Shown: positions 18,156 to 25,290 of the stretch, one piece after another
Numbering within the stretch: the stretch's first letter is position 1
How the letters are laid out: every line of letters starts with the position of its first letter
Source of the DNA: an uncultured Oscillospiraceae bacterium
GTDB taxonomy: Bacteria; Bacillota; Clostridia; Oscillospirales; Acutalibacteraceae
Assembly (NCBI GenBank): GCA_900544715.1
Contig: UQWL01000006.1
Location: forward strand, 1-64,000
Direction of reading: 5' to 3'
DNA: 64,000 nucleotides
Made by a program: the position numbers and the translations under genes
Notes under the pieces: model-generated
The model's input: the letters and a program-made list of their open reading frames with translations, nothing else
What the model was told of the DNA's origin: nothing
Database searches by the model: none

Positions 18156-18407
18156 TTACTCCTGCTTCAGCGCCTCCGCCACAGCGTGCGCAAGCTGATC
18201 CGGGCAGGAGGTGGATTTCATGCCGCACCGAATGCCGGAAAACGTGTCAATCACCTTTTGCGCGGGCATCCCCTCCACGATTTTGGAGATCCCGGCAAGA
18301 TTCCCGGCGCATCCACCATGAAATTCCACGCGGCGGATAATCCCATCCTCTATTTCAAGGTCAATTTCCCTGGAGCAGGTGCCATGCGTACGATACTGGT
18401 ATGTCAT
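18156..18407 (-). CDS. TSCPD-domain protein (TIGR03905-type)
   Basis: This small protein of 83 residues ends with the TSCPD motif (IRCGMKSTSCPDQLAHAV), a domain also found at the C-terminus of some class II ribonucleotide reductases; short stand-alone versions occur widely in Clostridia. Four cysteines (GTCS, GGCAGN, RCG, SCPD) could bind metal. The function is unknown. ATG 18407 lies 7 bases after a GGGAGA site; the upstream in-frame ATG codons have none. It is the first gene of the minus-strand set with the epimerase and RluA. Confidence 0.85.
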   Translation of the reverse strand: MTYQYRTHGTCSREIDLEIEDGIIRRVEFHGGCAGNLAGISKIVEGMPAQKVIDTFSGIRCGMKSTSCPDQLAHAVAEALKQE

Positions 18408-18642
18408 AACCATTCTCCCTTTTTCTGTTGAAATACCAAAATCTTTGCCTGCGGACGACAACCTCCACAGGCATCTCCAGTTTAGCATAAAACAGCAAAA
18501 AGGGGAACCGTTCTAACAGATTCTTTTTTGTGAGAAGCATTGCGGGCGGCAAAACAAGCCCCGTCCATAGGCGGCCCGCTCAGAAAAACGCATTACATGT
18601 GCCGATATGCGCCAGTTATCTCCTGCGCGGCCGTCTTTTTTC

Positions 18643-18671
18643 TTGTATATCCGCAAAGATCCTGTTATACT
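18643..18671 (+). promoter_or_regulatory. Promoter of the plsY-HTH leader
   Basis: TTGTAT (18643-18648) and TATACT (18666-18671) are spaced by 17 bases. The predicted start is near 18678, a few bases before the structured leader. Confidence 0.55.
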
Positions 18672-18677
18672 AAATGT

Positions 18678-18843
18678 GGTTTACCCTCGATGGACAAAGG
18701 GCAATACGCCTGCCGGCGGCCCAAATGGGGTGGCCAGCAAGGCAGATGAGGCAGCCGGGCTGACGCCCGGCAACGAAAATAACGCCGCTGCCCGTTCTAT
18801 CGGCTCCGAAAAACCGTGCTGCCCATTCTCCACCGAGGGTATC
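18678..18843 (+). ncRNA. Candidate structured leader RNA (riboswitch-like), family not recognised
   Basis: The predicted transcript folds into a closed multi-branch element. P1 pairs ACCCTCG (18683-18689) with CGAGGGT (18834-18840), extended after one mismatch by TGGA with TCCA. A symmetric 4/4 internal loop is followed by GGGCA (18699-18703) with TGCCC (18820-18824). Inside are CCC/GGG in 18720-18729, GGCAGC (18750-18755) with GCTGCC (18787-18792), and a hairpin CCGGGC-TGAC-GCCCGG (18755-18770). The last two helices share one base. There is no T run, and the plsY-HTH ribosome site starts about 35 bases later. It does not match the riboswitch or 6S consensus patterns that I can recall. Confidence 0.55.
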
Positions 18844-18890
18844 TTCTGCCGTGCCAAGCGGTGGAAGCGCAGTCAGAAAGGAGACAAATC

Positions 18891-19736
18891 ATGTTTCGCA
18901 TCATCTGTATAGCCATTGGCTATCTCTTCGGCTGTTTTCAAACCGCCTATCTCATCACGCGGCATAAAATCTCTCAGGATATCCGCGATTTCGGAACCGG
19001 CAACATGGGCACCGCCAACGTCACGCAGACGCTCGGCCCCAAAGCCGGCCTGATTACGCTCTTGGCTGATGTGCTTAAAACGTTTGTCGCCTGCTACCTC
19101 TGCGGCCTGATTTTTCCCGGCCAGCCGGATGAGCTGGTTGTCGTTTATGCGGGCGCGGGCGTCGCTTTGGGGCATGATTTCCCCTTCTGGTTAAAATTCA
19201 AAGGCGGGAAAGGCGTGGCCGTTACCATTGCAATCCTTTTGCTGTTGGATAACCATTTGCTCGCCATCTCCTTCTGGTCTGTCCTCCTGGCGTTTTTATG
19301 CAGCAAACGGCTGGTGATGGCCGTTGTAGCGCTGTGTATCACGTATCCTCTGGCCATGTTTTTTTATGGCTACCGGATGGAAACCGTCATTGTTGCCGGA
19401 TTGCTGGCCTGTCTGATTATCGTGCTGCACCGCAGCAGCTTCCGTAAAGAGGTAAAGGTAGAGGATGACTACCGGGCGGAATACCAAAACCTTGGCAAAA
19501 ATATCGCCTATTACCGGGCGCAAAAAAACTTGGATTCGCATGATCTCGCTCTGAGCGCAAAGCTAAGCGAAACCGTCCTGCGCGATCTGGAGGGCGAGGA
19601 GATCAAGCTTGCGCCCTCCCTTGACGCATTGTTTCATCTGGCGCGGGCGCTTGGGGTGCCCCCGGCGGAGCTGCTGAAACCGGCGGCAAAGCCCCCGGAA
19701 CCGAAAGAGGAGGATACGGAACCGCCCATCCAGTAA
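18891..19736 (+). CDS. plsY: PlsY-type glycerol-3-phosphate acyltransferase with C-terminal HTH domain
   Basis: PlsY transfers an acyl group from acyl phosphate to glycerol-3-phosphate in the membrane, the first step of phospholipid synthesis. Residues 1-180 carry the family motifs: GTGNMGTANV (35-44), D60 with K63, and GHDFPFWLKFKGGKGVA (94-110), plus several membrane helices. Unusually, residues about 200-263 add a Cro/C1-like helix-turn-helix domain and then a Pro/Glu-rich tail. Normal PlsY is about 200 residues; this has 281. ATG 18891 follows AAGGAGA; upstream ATG codons lack a site. A leader RNA precedes it and a terminator follows. It may link membrane synthesis to gene regulation (inference). 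Confidence 0.85.
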   Translation: MFRIICIAIGYLFGCFQTAYLITRHKISQDIRDFGTGNMGTANVTQTLGPKAGLITLLADVLKTFVACYLCGLIFPGQPDELVVVYAGAGVALGHDFPFWLKFKGGKGVAVTIAILLLLDNHLLAISFWSVLLAFLCSKRLVMAVVALCITYPLAMFFYGYRMETVIVAGLLACLIIVLHRSSFRKEVKVEDDYRAEYQNLGKNIAYYRAQKNLDSHDLALSAKLSETVLRDLEGEEIKLAPSLDALFHLARALGVPPAELLKPAAKPPEPKEEDTEPPIQ

Positions 19737-19761
19737 TAGAGTCCCTTAGAAAAAAGAGCAA

Positions 19762-19797
19762 CGCCCCTGGCTGACTGGCAGCCGGGGGCGATTTTTT
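19762..19797 (+). terminator. Intrinsic terminator after plsY
   Basis: A 12-bp stem (CGCCCCTGGCTG with CAGCCGGGGGCG, one G-T pair) is followed by ATTTTTT. Confidence 0.85.
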
Positions 19798-19879
19798 CTC
19801 CGTGTTTGCTTTTCTCCAGATAAAAAGAGGCGCCACGCCAAAAGCGGGCACCCCCTGTATACCAATTTTAATTTCCGGA

Positions 19880-20125
19880 TCAGTCGCTCGTGTACGGCAG
19901 CAAAGCTACGTGACGGGCGCGCTTGATAGCGGTTGTCAGCTCGCGCTGATGAGCGGCGCAGGTGCCGGTCACACGGCGCGGAAGGATCTTGGAGCGGTCG
20001 GAAATAAATTTGCGAAGCCGCGGCACATCCTTGTAATCAATCGTTTCGACCTTATCGACGCAGAAGGAGCAAACCTTCCTGCGGCCTTTGCGACCGCCGC
20101 GGCGGTCATTGCGATCATATGCCAT
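19880..20125 (-). CDS. rpsR: 30S ribosomal protein S18
   Basis: S18 is a component of the small ribosomal subunit and binds 16S rRNA together with S6. The 81-residue length and the motifs KVCSFC, DYKDVPRLRKFIS and RRVTGTCAAHQRELTTAIKRARHVALLP (split across 50-76) identify it; the two cysteines near residue 20 are the zinc-type variant. It is the last gene of the rpsF-ssb-rpsR operon. Confidence 0.97.
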   Translation of the reverse strand: MAYDRNDRRGGRKGRRKVCSFCVDKVETIDYKDVPRLRKFISDRSKILPRRVTGTCAAHQRELTTAIKRARHVALLPYTSD

Positions 20126-20178
20126 GAGAATAACCTCCTTTTCAAATCTCTCAGGTGTGCTGAATCCGGCATACGAAT

Positions 20179-20619
20179 TCAGAAGGGAAGATCATCATCG
20201 TCCTGGATTTCCTCGAAGTCGCCCATATTGCCCGTTGCATAGGACGGGGCAGGTGCTGCTGGCGCCGCGTAATTGTTACGCGGGCCGGTGCCGCTTTCAC
20301 TTTTGGAGCCGCAGAAGCTGACATTGTCGGCGACAATCTCAACCGCCTTGCGTTTGATCCCCTGCTTATCCTCATAAGAACGTGCCTGGATCGAGCCCTG
20401 CACGGCAATCATCGACCCCTTGTGGAAATAACGGGATACGAACTCAGCCGTCTGCCTCCATGCGACCACATCGATAAAATCCGTTTGACGTTCTGTGCCC
20501 GCCTTTTGATAAGAGCGGTCCACAGCTACCGTAAAGGATGTAACAGAAATTCCGGACCCCGTCGTGCGGAGCTCCGGGTCTGCCACGAGCCTGCCCATAA
20601 TAACTGCACAATTGAGCAT
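20179..20619 (-). CDS. ssb: Single-stranded DNA-binding protein
   Basis: SSB coats single-stranded DNA in replication and repair. The OB-fold (about 1-105) begins MLNCAVIMGRLVADPELR and includes FTVAVDR and WRQTAEFVSRYFHKGS. A flexible Gly/Ala/Pro linker leads to the acidic C-terminal tip ...DDDDLPF that recruits partner proteins. It lies between rpsF and rpsR, the standard Firmicutes order, 15 bases after rpsF. The 146-residue length is typical. Confidence 0.97.
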   Translation of the reverse strand: MLNCAVIMGRLVADPELRTTGSGISVTSFTVAVDRSYQKAGTERQTDFIDVVAWRQTAEFVSRYFHKGSMIAVQGSIQARSYEDKQGIKRKAVEIVADNVSFCGSKSESGTGPRNNYAAPAAPAPSYATGNMGDFEEIQDDDDLPF

Positions 20620-20634
20620 TCGTTTACATCCTCC

Positions 20635-20922
20635 TTACTTTTTGACGATCAGGGAGCGGAGCACGCCATCCGTAATCTTCAGAATCCGGTCGAATTCCGC
20701 CGGGAACTCAGGCGCGCAGGTGTAGTTGAGCAGAAGATAATAGCCCTCGGCCTCATCGTTGATGGGGTATGCAAGCCTGCGCTTGCCCCACTCCTCGACG
20801 CTGTCAAGAGTGCCATTCGCTTCAATAAGCGCTTTGAACTTTTCAACCAGTTCCGCGGTTCCCTCATCACCCTTCGTTAGAGAGAAGATAAGCATGGTTT
20901 CATAGCTGTTCTGTGCTGACAT
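20635..20922 (-). CDS. rpsF: 30S ribosomal protein S6
   Basis: S6 is the small-subunit protein that binds 16S rRNA as a heterodimer with S18. The fold is recognised from YETMLIFS near the start and WGKRRLAYPINDEAEGYYLL (residues 46-65). The start is ATG 20922, giving 95 residues, with AAAGGAGG upstream; the longer frame to 20958 runs through the ribosome site. It heads the rpsF-ssb-rpsR operon behind a near-consensus promoter (21014-21042). A leader hairpin (20950-20970) could be the S6-S18 autoregulatory site; this is inference. Confidence 0.96.
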   Translation of the reverse strand: MSAQNSYETMLIFSLTKGDEGTAELVEKFKALIEANGTLDSVEEWGKRRLAYPINDEAEGYYLLLNYTCAPEFPAEFDRILKITDGVLRSLIVKK

Positions 20923-20949
20923 TCTTTTTGCACCTCCTTTTGGTCTTTG

Positions 20950-20970
20950 GCCCCGCAATCAATACGGGGC
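20950..20970 (-). promoter_or_regulatory. Hairpin in the rpsF leader
   Basis: GCCCCG (20950-20955) pairs with CGGGGC (20965-20970). It sits in the 5' untranslated region between the promoter and the rpsF ribosome site. Leader hairpins bound by S6-S18 are known for rpsF operons; assignment here is tentative. Confidence 0.4.
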
Positions 20971-21013
20971 AAGGATAAATCACCGTTTCATTTTATAGGA
21001 ACGGCAATTAATG

Positions 21014-21042
21014 ATTATATCAGCAAAAGGCAGGCAAGTCAA
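21014..21042 (-). promoter_or_regulatory. Promoter of the rpsF-ssb-rpsR operon
   Basis: On the minus strand, TTGACT (21042-21037) is separated by 17 bases from a perfect TATAAT (21019-21014), about 90 bases upstream of the rpsF start codon. Confidence 0.85.
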
Positions 21043-21088
21043 TAAAAACGTCAAAAAAGCCGCTTGCCCCTGGGCAGAGAGGAAATGC

Positions 21089-21116
21089 TTGTCAAGCTCT
21101 CCTATACTATTATATA
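21089..21116 (+). promoter_or_regulatory. Promoter of a candidate small RNA
   Basis: TTGTCA (21089-21094), a 16-base spacer and TATATA (21111-21116). It is divergent from the rpsF promoter and fires toward three consecutive hairpins. Confidence 0.5.
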
Positions 21117-21120
21117 TATC

Positions 21121-21243
21121 CTGTTTTCAGCGCTGAAAAATGCAAAAGGGAACAAGCTGTTTTGCACGCTGTTTTCCAACGGAGAGCAGGCGGGAAAGCA
21201 AGCGCGAAATTGTTTGCTTCCATTGGAAAACGCGTATTTTTTA
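21121..21243 (+). ncRNA. Candidate small RNA with three hairpins and a terminator
   Basis: In about 120 bases there are three back-to-back inverted repeats: TTTTCAGC/GCTGAAAA (21124-21139), TGCAAAA/TTTTGCA (21141-21147 with 21160-21166) and GTTTTCCAA/TTGGAAAAC (21171-21179 with 21223-21231), the last extended by GGA/TCC inside. The third is followed by a run of T (21237-21242), so it looks like an intrinsic terminator. The next gene has its own consensus promoter downstream, so this looks like a separate transcription unit. The open frame at 21064-21318 runs through all stems and is not credible as a gene. Confidence 0.5.
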
Positions 21244-21420
21244 ACGTTTTGTTACGTCTTTGTAACCGTTTGTAACTTTTTCAAATTCTTACAAAAAACC
21301 TGCTTTTTTCTTTCATGAAAAAGCGTAAAGAATTGACTTTTTAAGGTTTTTTCAAAGGATTTAGAAATATTTTTAAAAGTCGTGTTGTGGATATTGCACA
21401 AAATTGAAGTTCTCAAGAAT

Positions 21421-21449
21421 TTGACATCTCACAATCAGATGCATATAAT
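21421..21449 (+). promoter_or_regulatory. Perfect consensus promoter of the G5/3D protein gene
   Basis: TTGACA (21421-21426), exactly 17 bases, TATAAT (21444-21449). The untranslated leader is about 78 bases. Confidence 0.85.
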
Positions 21450-21533
21450 GTTCACCGTCACAAGCGAGAATACGAAGCCGGAGCATTATTGTGCTTTTGA
21501 AGAATAGTGTCCGGTCAGTAAAGGAGCAATTGA

Positions 21534-22781
21534 ATGATTGACAAATGTAAGGAGCTTGCGGCTTATGCTCGTTCCATACGCTCCAGAATCATCGCAACAA
21601 TTTTGCTTGCAGTGTTCTGTGCGGGAACCGTATTTGCCGCCGCCACCGCCTCTTACACGGTTACCGTGGTGGATGACGGTCAGGCGCGCTCGGTGATTAC
21701 AACGCGCAGTGACGCAAATGCGATTCTGGAACAGGCCAAAGTTGAAATCGGAGCCGACGATAAAGTCGATCTTTCCGCTTTCACCAGCGGCGAGGACAGC
21801 ACGATTACAATTTACCGTGCCAAAAACGTGACCGTCAGCGATGGAGGAGCCTTTTGCAAATCGATCATGGCGGCCGGTACAGTGGCAGACGCTGTTGCAA
21901 AATCCGGAATGACCCTAAAAGAATCCGATGTGCTCAACTTTTCCAAGGATGCGCCTCTCAAAGAGGGCATGTCCATCAGCATCCAAATTGCTTTCCCCGT
22001 TCAGGTAACGGCGGACGGCAAAACCACAACAGTCGAAGTTGTCGGCGGCACAGTGGAGGACGCCATCCGCGCGGCGGGTGTATCGATGGATGAGGATGAT
22101 GAAAGCACACCAGCAAAAGATCAGCCCGTAACCGACGGAATGGAGATCCGTGTGGATCGCGTAGACTATCAGCTGCGCACCGAAAAAGAGACGATCGCCT
22201 TTGAAAAGCTCATGGAAAAGAGCGTCTCCATGTACACGGATCAGCGCAAAGTGGTGCAAAAGGGCGAAAACGGCGAGAAAGAAGTCACCTATAAGGACTG
22301 CTATGTCAACGGCAAGCTTGTGAAAACCACGGTTGACTCTGAAAAGGTCCTCAAGGCGGCGGTCAACCAGAAAACGCTCGTTGGCACATTGCGCCGCGTC
22401 AACAAAATCAAGCTCAAAAACGGCCTGACGCCGATTTCTGATCTGAAGGTTCCCTCCTATGTGAAGCTAGATCAAAACGGCGTGCCCACCAAGTACAAAA
22501 AAGTGGTGGATGGTAAGGCAGCCGCCTATTCGGGCGGTTGGGGCACCGCCTCCGGGCGCAAAGCGATGCCCGGGCATATCGCGGTAGACCCCAAGCAATT
22601 CCCCTATGGGACGGAAATGTGGATCGTTTCGACCGATGGCAAATATGTCTATGGTTATGCGATTGCAGCCGACACCGGCGGATTCGTGCAACAAAAGACG
22701 TTCACCGTCGACCTGTATATGCATTCCTATGAGGAAGCCTGCCGCTGGGGTGCAAGGCAGGTCCGCATTTACGTTCTGTAA
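21534..22781 (+). CDS. G5 and 3D domain cell-wall protein (YabE/Rpf-like)
   Basis: This is a secreted or membrane-anchored cell-wall protein of 415 residues. A single N-terminal hydrophobic segment (about 18-38) is followed by DUF348-type ubiquitin-like repeats (about 40-210; pattern VTVVDDGQ...TTRSDANAIL and VEVVGGTVEDAIRAAGV), a G5 domain (about 212-290) and a C-terminal 3D domain (about 330-415). The 3D domain keeps its three aspartates (AVDP, AADTGG, TVDLYM), as in lytic transglycosylases of the MltA/RpfB/YabE type. It probably remodels peptidoglycan. It is monocistronic, with its own consensus promoter and a strong terminator. Confidence 0.92.
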   Translation: MIDKCKELAAYARSIRSRIIATILLAVFCAGTVFAAATASYTVTVVDDGQARSVITTRSDANAILEQAKVEIGADDKVDLSAFTSGEDSTITIYRAKNVTVSDGGAFCKSIMAAGTVADAVAKSGMTLKESDVLNFSKDAPLKEGMSISIQIAFPVQVTADGKTTTVEVVGGTVEDAIRAAGVSMDEDDESTPAKDQPVTDGMEIRVDRVDYQLRTEKETIAFEKLMEKSVSMYTDQRKVVQKGENGEKEVTYKDCYVNGKLVKTTVDSEKVLKAAVNQKTLVGTLRRVNKIKLKNGLTPISDLKVPSYVKLDQNGVPTKYKKVVDGKAAAYSGGWGTASGRKAMPGHIAVDPKQFPYGTEMWIVSTDGKYVYGYAIAADTGGFVQQKTFTVDLYMHSYEEACRWGARQVRIYVL

Positions 22782-22822
22782 CTCTCTCTTTTCCACAAAT
22801 CACCGAGCAAAAGAGACGGCTG

Positions 22823-22864
22823 GCCGCCGTGGATTGCTTTGCAGTCCACGGCGGCTGCTTTTTT
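22823..22864 (+). terminator. Intrinsic terminator after the G5/3D gene
   Basis: A perfect 11-bp stem (GCCGCCGTGGA 22823-22833 with TCCACGGCGGC 22845-22855) is followed by a T run (22859-22864). Confidence 0.9.
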
Positions 22865-22876
22865 CCCGGAATCGGT

Positions 22877-22905
22877 TTGAGCGCCCTGAAAATTTATGAT
22901 ATAAT
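22877..22905 (+). promoter_or_regulatory. Promoter of the dnaD-dnaC genes
   Basis: TTGAGC (22877-22882), 17 bases, TATAAT (22900-22905). A 9-bp palindrome begins one base after the -10 box. Confidence 0.75.
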
Positions 22906-22906
22906 A

Positions 22907-22929
22907 GCGTCAAACAGGTCGTTTGACGC
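22907..22929 (+). promoter_or_regulatory. Palindrome at the transcription start of dnaD
   Basis: GCGTCAAAC (22907-22915), five bases, GTTTGACGC (22921-22929): a perfect inverted repeat at about +1. It could be a repressor operator or a 5'-terminal RNA-stabilising hairpin; the sequence alone cannot tell which. Confidence 0.55.
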
Positions 22930-23167
22930 ATTGAAAAAATGCCCGTCGGCGCGAAACGCCTCCTGCCGCAAGGCGGCATTGTTATTTTTATATACGGGTT
23001 TCCCCTCATTTTTTACAAAAGGGTCTACCGAGATGACATCCCAGCTACAAGCAAATTGTTGAAAACAAATGGGAACCAATCTTACAAAACGCAAACGGAA
23101 CGCACAAATTACTTTCCCTTTCCGGCTTTTCCCGGAGGGGCACAACCGGAAGGAAAGGCAGAGAAAC
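22930..23167 (+). other. Long dnaD leader, no gene seen
   Basis: Together with the terminator and promoter upstream, 22782-23167 is a 386-base gap. After the palindrome I see only weak repeats (for example CGCCTCCTGCCGCAAGGCGG at 22966-22985, with CGCC-type pairing) and no credible gene; frames here lack ribosome sites. Confidence 0.5.
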
Positions 23168-24226
23168 ATGGAATATCAAATTAATCCTGGCGCGTGGGGG
23201 CCGATCTTCACCGTGCCCACCAGTGTTGTGGATGAACATATTAAAATGGTTGGCCGCGATCAGCTGAAGATCCTTTTATGGCTCTTCCGGCATGCGTCCG
23301 ATGAAACAGATTTGGAGGCGATGTGCGCGGATACGGGTATCGACCGGGAGGATGCGATCGACGCCATGCAGTATTGGATCGGCTGCGGGCTCGTGAGAAA
23401 GGCGGGGGAGGCTCCGGTTCCACTCGCGCCGGCTCCCGCCGTGGAGACCCCTGTGCCAGAAAAGAAGCCGGGGCCTGAAAAGGCCGTGCTCGCGCCGCTG
23501 CCCCTCTCCAAGCCGACCAGCGAGCAGATCGCATGCCGGCTGATGGAGGAACCGGCGCTGAGCCTGCTCTACGCGGAAGCACAGCAAAAGCTCGGGCGTA
23601 CCATCGGCTACGACGGTCAGTCAACGCTTTTGATGATCCACGATCAATATGGATTGCCGGTCGAGGTGATTTTAATGATCCTCGAATACGCCGCCTCACA
23701 GGGAAAAACCTCGATGGCTTACATTGCAAAGATGGGCCGGGATTGGGGCGAGCGCGAGATTGATACACTGGAAAAGGCGGAGGAGCAGCTCACCCGGCTG
23801 CGCACGGGGCAGTCGCTTTGGAATCAGCTGAAGGCTTTGACCGGAATTCACACGCCGCGCCCAACCGCCGCACAGGAAAAATTCCTCACAGAATGGAGCG
23901 ATGAGCTCCATTTTGGCATTGATATGATCCACCTCGCCTATGAGGAGATGGCAAACCATACTGACCGCCTGAGCTTTCCCTACATCAATAAGGTGCTCCG
24001 CTCCTGGCATGAAAAAGGCCTGCTCACACCGGAGCAGGTGCAGGCGGATAAACAGACGCGCCAGCGGGATAAAGCCACGATCCCCGCCCCTGCCGGGAAG
24101 AAGCCAACCCCCGGAAAAGCCGAAGCGCGCGATGCATCCTACGATTTGGAGGAATACACGCGCCGCGCCCTGCATGAGCCGCTGGTCTACCCTAGGAAGC
24201 GGCAGGATTCAAAAAACGGCGCCTAA
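23168..24226 (+). CDS. DnaD-domain replication protein
   Basis: This is a primosomal protein that remodels DNA and helps load the replicative helicase. Residues 1-75 form the N-terminal winged-helix DDBH1-like region (TVPTSVVDEHIKMV, LKILLWLFRHA). A Pro-rich linker (90-125) leads to two DnaD C-terminal-like domains (about 140-205 and 220-300), seen as VEVILMILEYAASQGKTSMAYIAKMGRDW and FPYINKVLRSWHEKGLLT patterns. ATG 23168 is chosen because the protein motif starts there; the longer frame from 23069 lacks a ribosome site. It precedes the dnaC-type helicase loader, its usual partner. Confidence 0.9.
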   Translation: MEYQINPGAWGPIFTVPTSVVDEHIKMVGRDQLKILLWLFRHASDETDLEAMCADTGIDREDAIDAMQYWIGCGLVRKAGEAPVPLAPAPAVETPVPEKKPGPEKAVLAPLPLSKPTSEQIACRLMEEPALSLLYAEAQQKLGRTIGYDGQSTLLMIHDQYGLPVEVILMILEYAASQGKTSMAYIAKMGRDWGEREIDTLEKAEEQLTRLRTGQSLWNQLKALTGIHTPRPTAAQEKFLTEWSDELHFGIDMIHLAYEEMANHTDRLSFPYINKVLRSWHEKGLLTPEQVQADKQTRQRDKATIPAPAGKKPTPGKAEARDASYDLEEYTRRALHEPLVYPRKRQDSKNGA

Positions 24227-24284
24227 CGTGTGTGATTGAATTTGGAGCACACTTTAAGCGATCAACGAAAGGACGGTCGTCGAG

Positions 24285-25262
24285 ATGCCATACGGGAAGG
24301 AAATTTACACCCAAGCGCGGCGCGAGCTACAGCGGCGCAAAACACAGGCGGAGCGCGAGGCGCAGCGGCGGCATGATGAGGTGGAGGCAAAACATCCGGA
24401 GCTTATCCGCATTGAGCGTGAGATGGCGGAGGCAGGGCACTCAATTGTTTACGCGCTCGGTCGGCCGGATGCACAATCCTTTTTAGAAGGGCTGAAGCGG
24501 CAGAGCATGAAGGCGCAGCAAGAGCGGCGCGAGCTGCTGAAAAGGGCGGGATTGCCTGCCGATTACCTCGAAACGCCCTATGCCTGCCCCATTTGCAAGG
24601 ATACGGGCTTTGCACAAGGTGTGATCTGCACCTGCCACAAAAAGCTGCTGCGCAGCCTTGCCTACCAGCAGATCAGCAAGCGCTACCCACTGGATCTCTG
24701 CTCCTTCGAGGGATTCCGGCTCGATTATTATCCGGAGGAGGCCGATAGCCGCACAGGCCTCTCCCCGCGCAGGCGCATGGCGGAAATTTTTGAATTTTGC
24801 ATGCATTACGCGGAGGATTTCGGCCCCCATTCCCCGAGCCTTTTCCTTTGCGGCGCAACCGGGCTCGGTAAAACGCACCTCTCCCTGGCCATCGCGCGGG
24901 AGGCCATCGCAAAGGATTTCGCCGTGATCTATGGCTCCACGCAAAACCTGCTCCATGAGCTGGAGGAGGAGCATTTTGGGCGCAGGCCTGCGGATGAGGG
25001 CGCTACGCAGGAAATGCTGCTCTCCTGTGACCTGCTGATTTTAGACGACCTCGGCGCGGAATTTTCAACCTCCTTCACCGTGGCGGCGCTTTACAACATC
25101 ATCAACTCCCGCATCAACGCGGGATTGCCTGTTATCATCAGCACCAACCTGACGCCGGCGGAGCTGGAGGCAAAATACACGCAGCGGATTACTTCACGCA
25201 TCATCGGCTGCTACACATCCCTGATCTTCTGCGGGCGGGATATCCGCCAGTTAAAACGGTAA
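24285..25262 (+). CDS. DnaC/DnaI-type helicase loader (AAA+ ATPase)
   Basis: This AAA+ protein loads the DnaB-type replicative helicase. The N-terminal third is a helical, charged region with a zinc-binding cluster C101-x-x-C104...C115-x-C117, as in DnaI. The ATPase domain has Walker A GATGLGKTH (190-198), Walker B LLILDDLG (250-257), a sensor-type ISTNL and an arginine-rich RITSRI segment. Length 325 fits DnaI/DnaC. It follows the dnaD-like gene by 58 bases; the two form a primosome module. Confidence 0.92.
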   Translation: MPYGKEIYTQARRELQRRKTQAEREAQRRHDEVEAKHPELIRIEREMAEAGHSIVYALGRPDAQSFLEGLKRQSMKAQQERRELLKRAGLPADYLETPYACPICKDTGFAQGVICTCHKKLLRSLAYQQISKRYPLDLCSFEGFRLDYYPEEADSRTGLSPRRRMAEIFEFCMHYAEDFGPHSPSLFLCGATGLGKTHLSLAIAREAIAKDFAVIYGSTQNLLHELEEEHFGRRPADEGATQEMLLSCDLLILDDLGAEFSTSFTVAALYNIINSRINAGLPVIISTNLTPAELEAKYTQRITSRIIGCYTSLIFCGRDIRQLKR

Positions 25263-25290
25263 AAAGGCTACATAAAGAGGGGAAGAAACG

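Larger units (their letters stand above)
20923..21533. other. Long divergent intergenic region
   Basis: About 610 bases hold no protein gene. They contain the rpsF leader and promoter (minus strand), the candidate small RNA, an AT-rich stretch (21244-21420), and the consensus promoter of the G5/3D protein (plus strand). Confidence 0.7.

Noticed and set aside
18678..18843. 6S RNA or T-box interpretation of the plsY leader
   Set aside because: There is no T-box AGGGTGG-type sequence, and the helix layout lacks the large central bubble of 6S RNA; left as unrecognised.
21064..21318. 84-codon plus-strand frame upstream of the G5/3D gene
   Set aside because: It reads through three hairpins and a T-run terminator, and no ribosome site precedes it.
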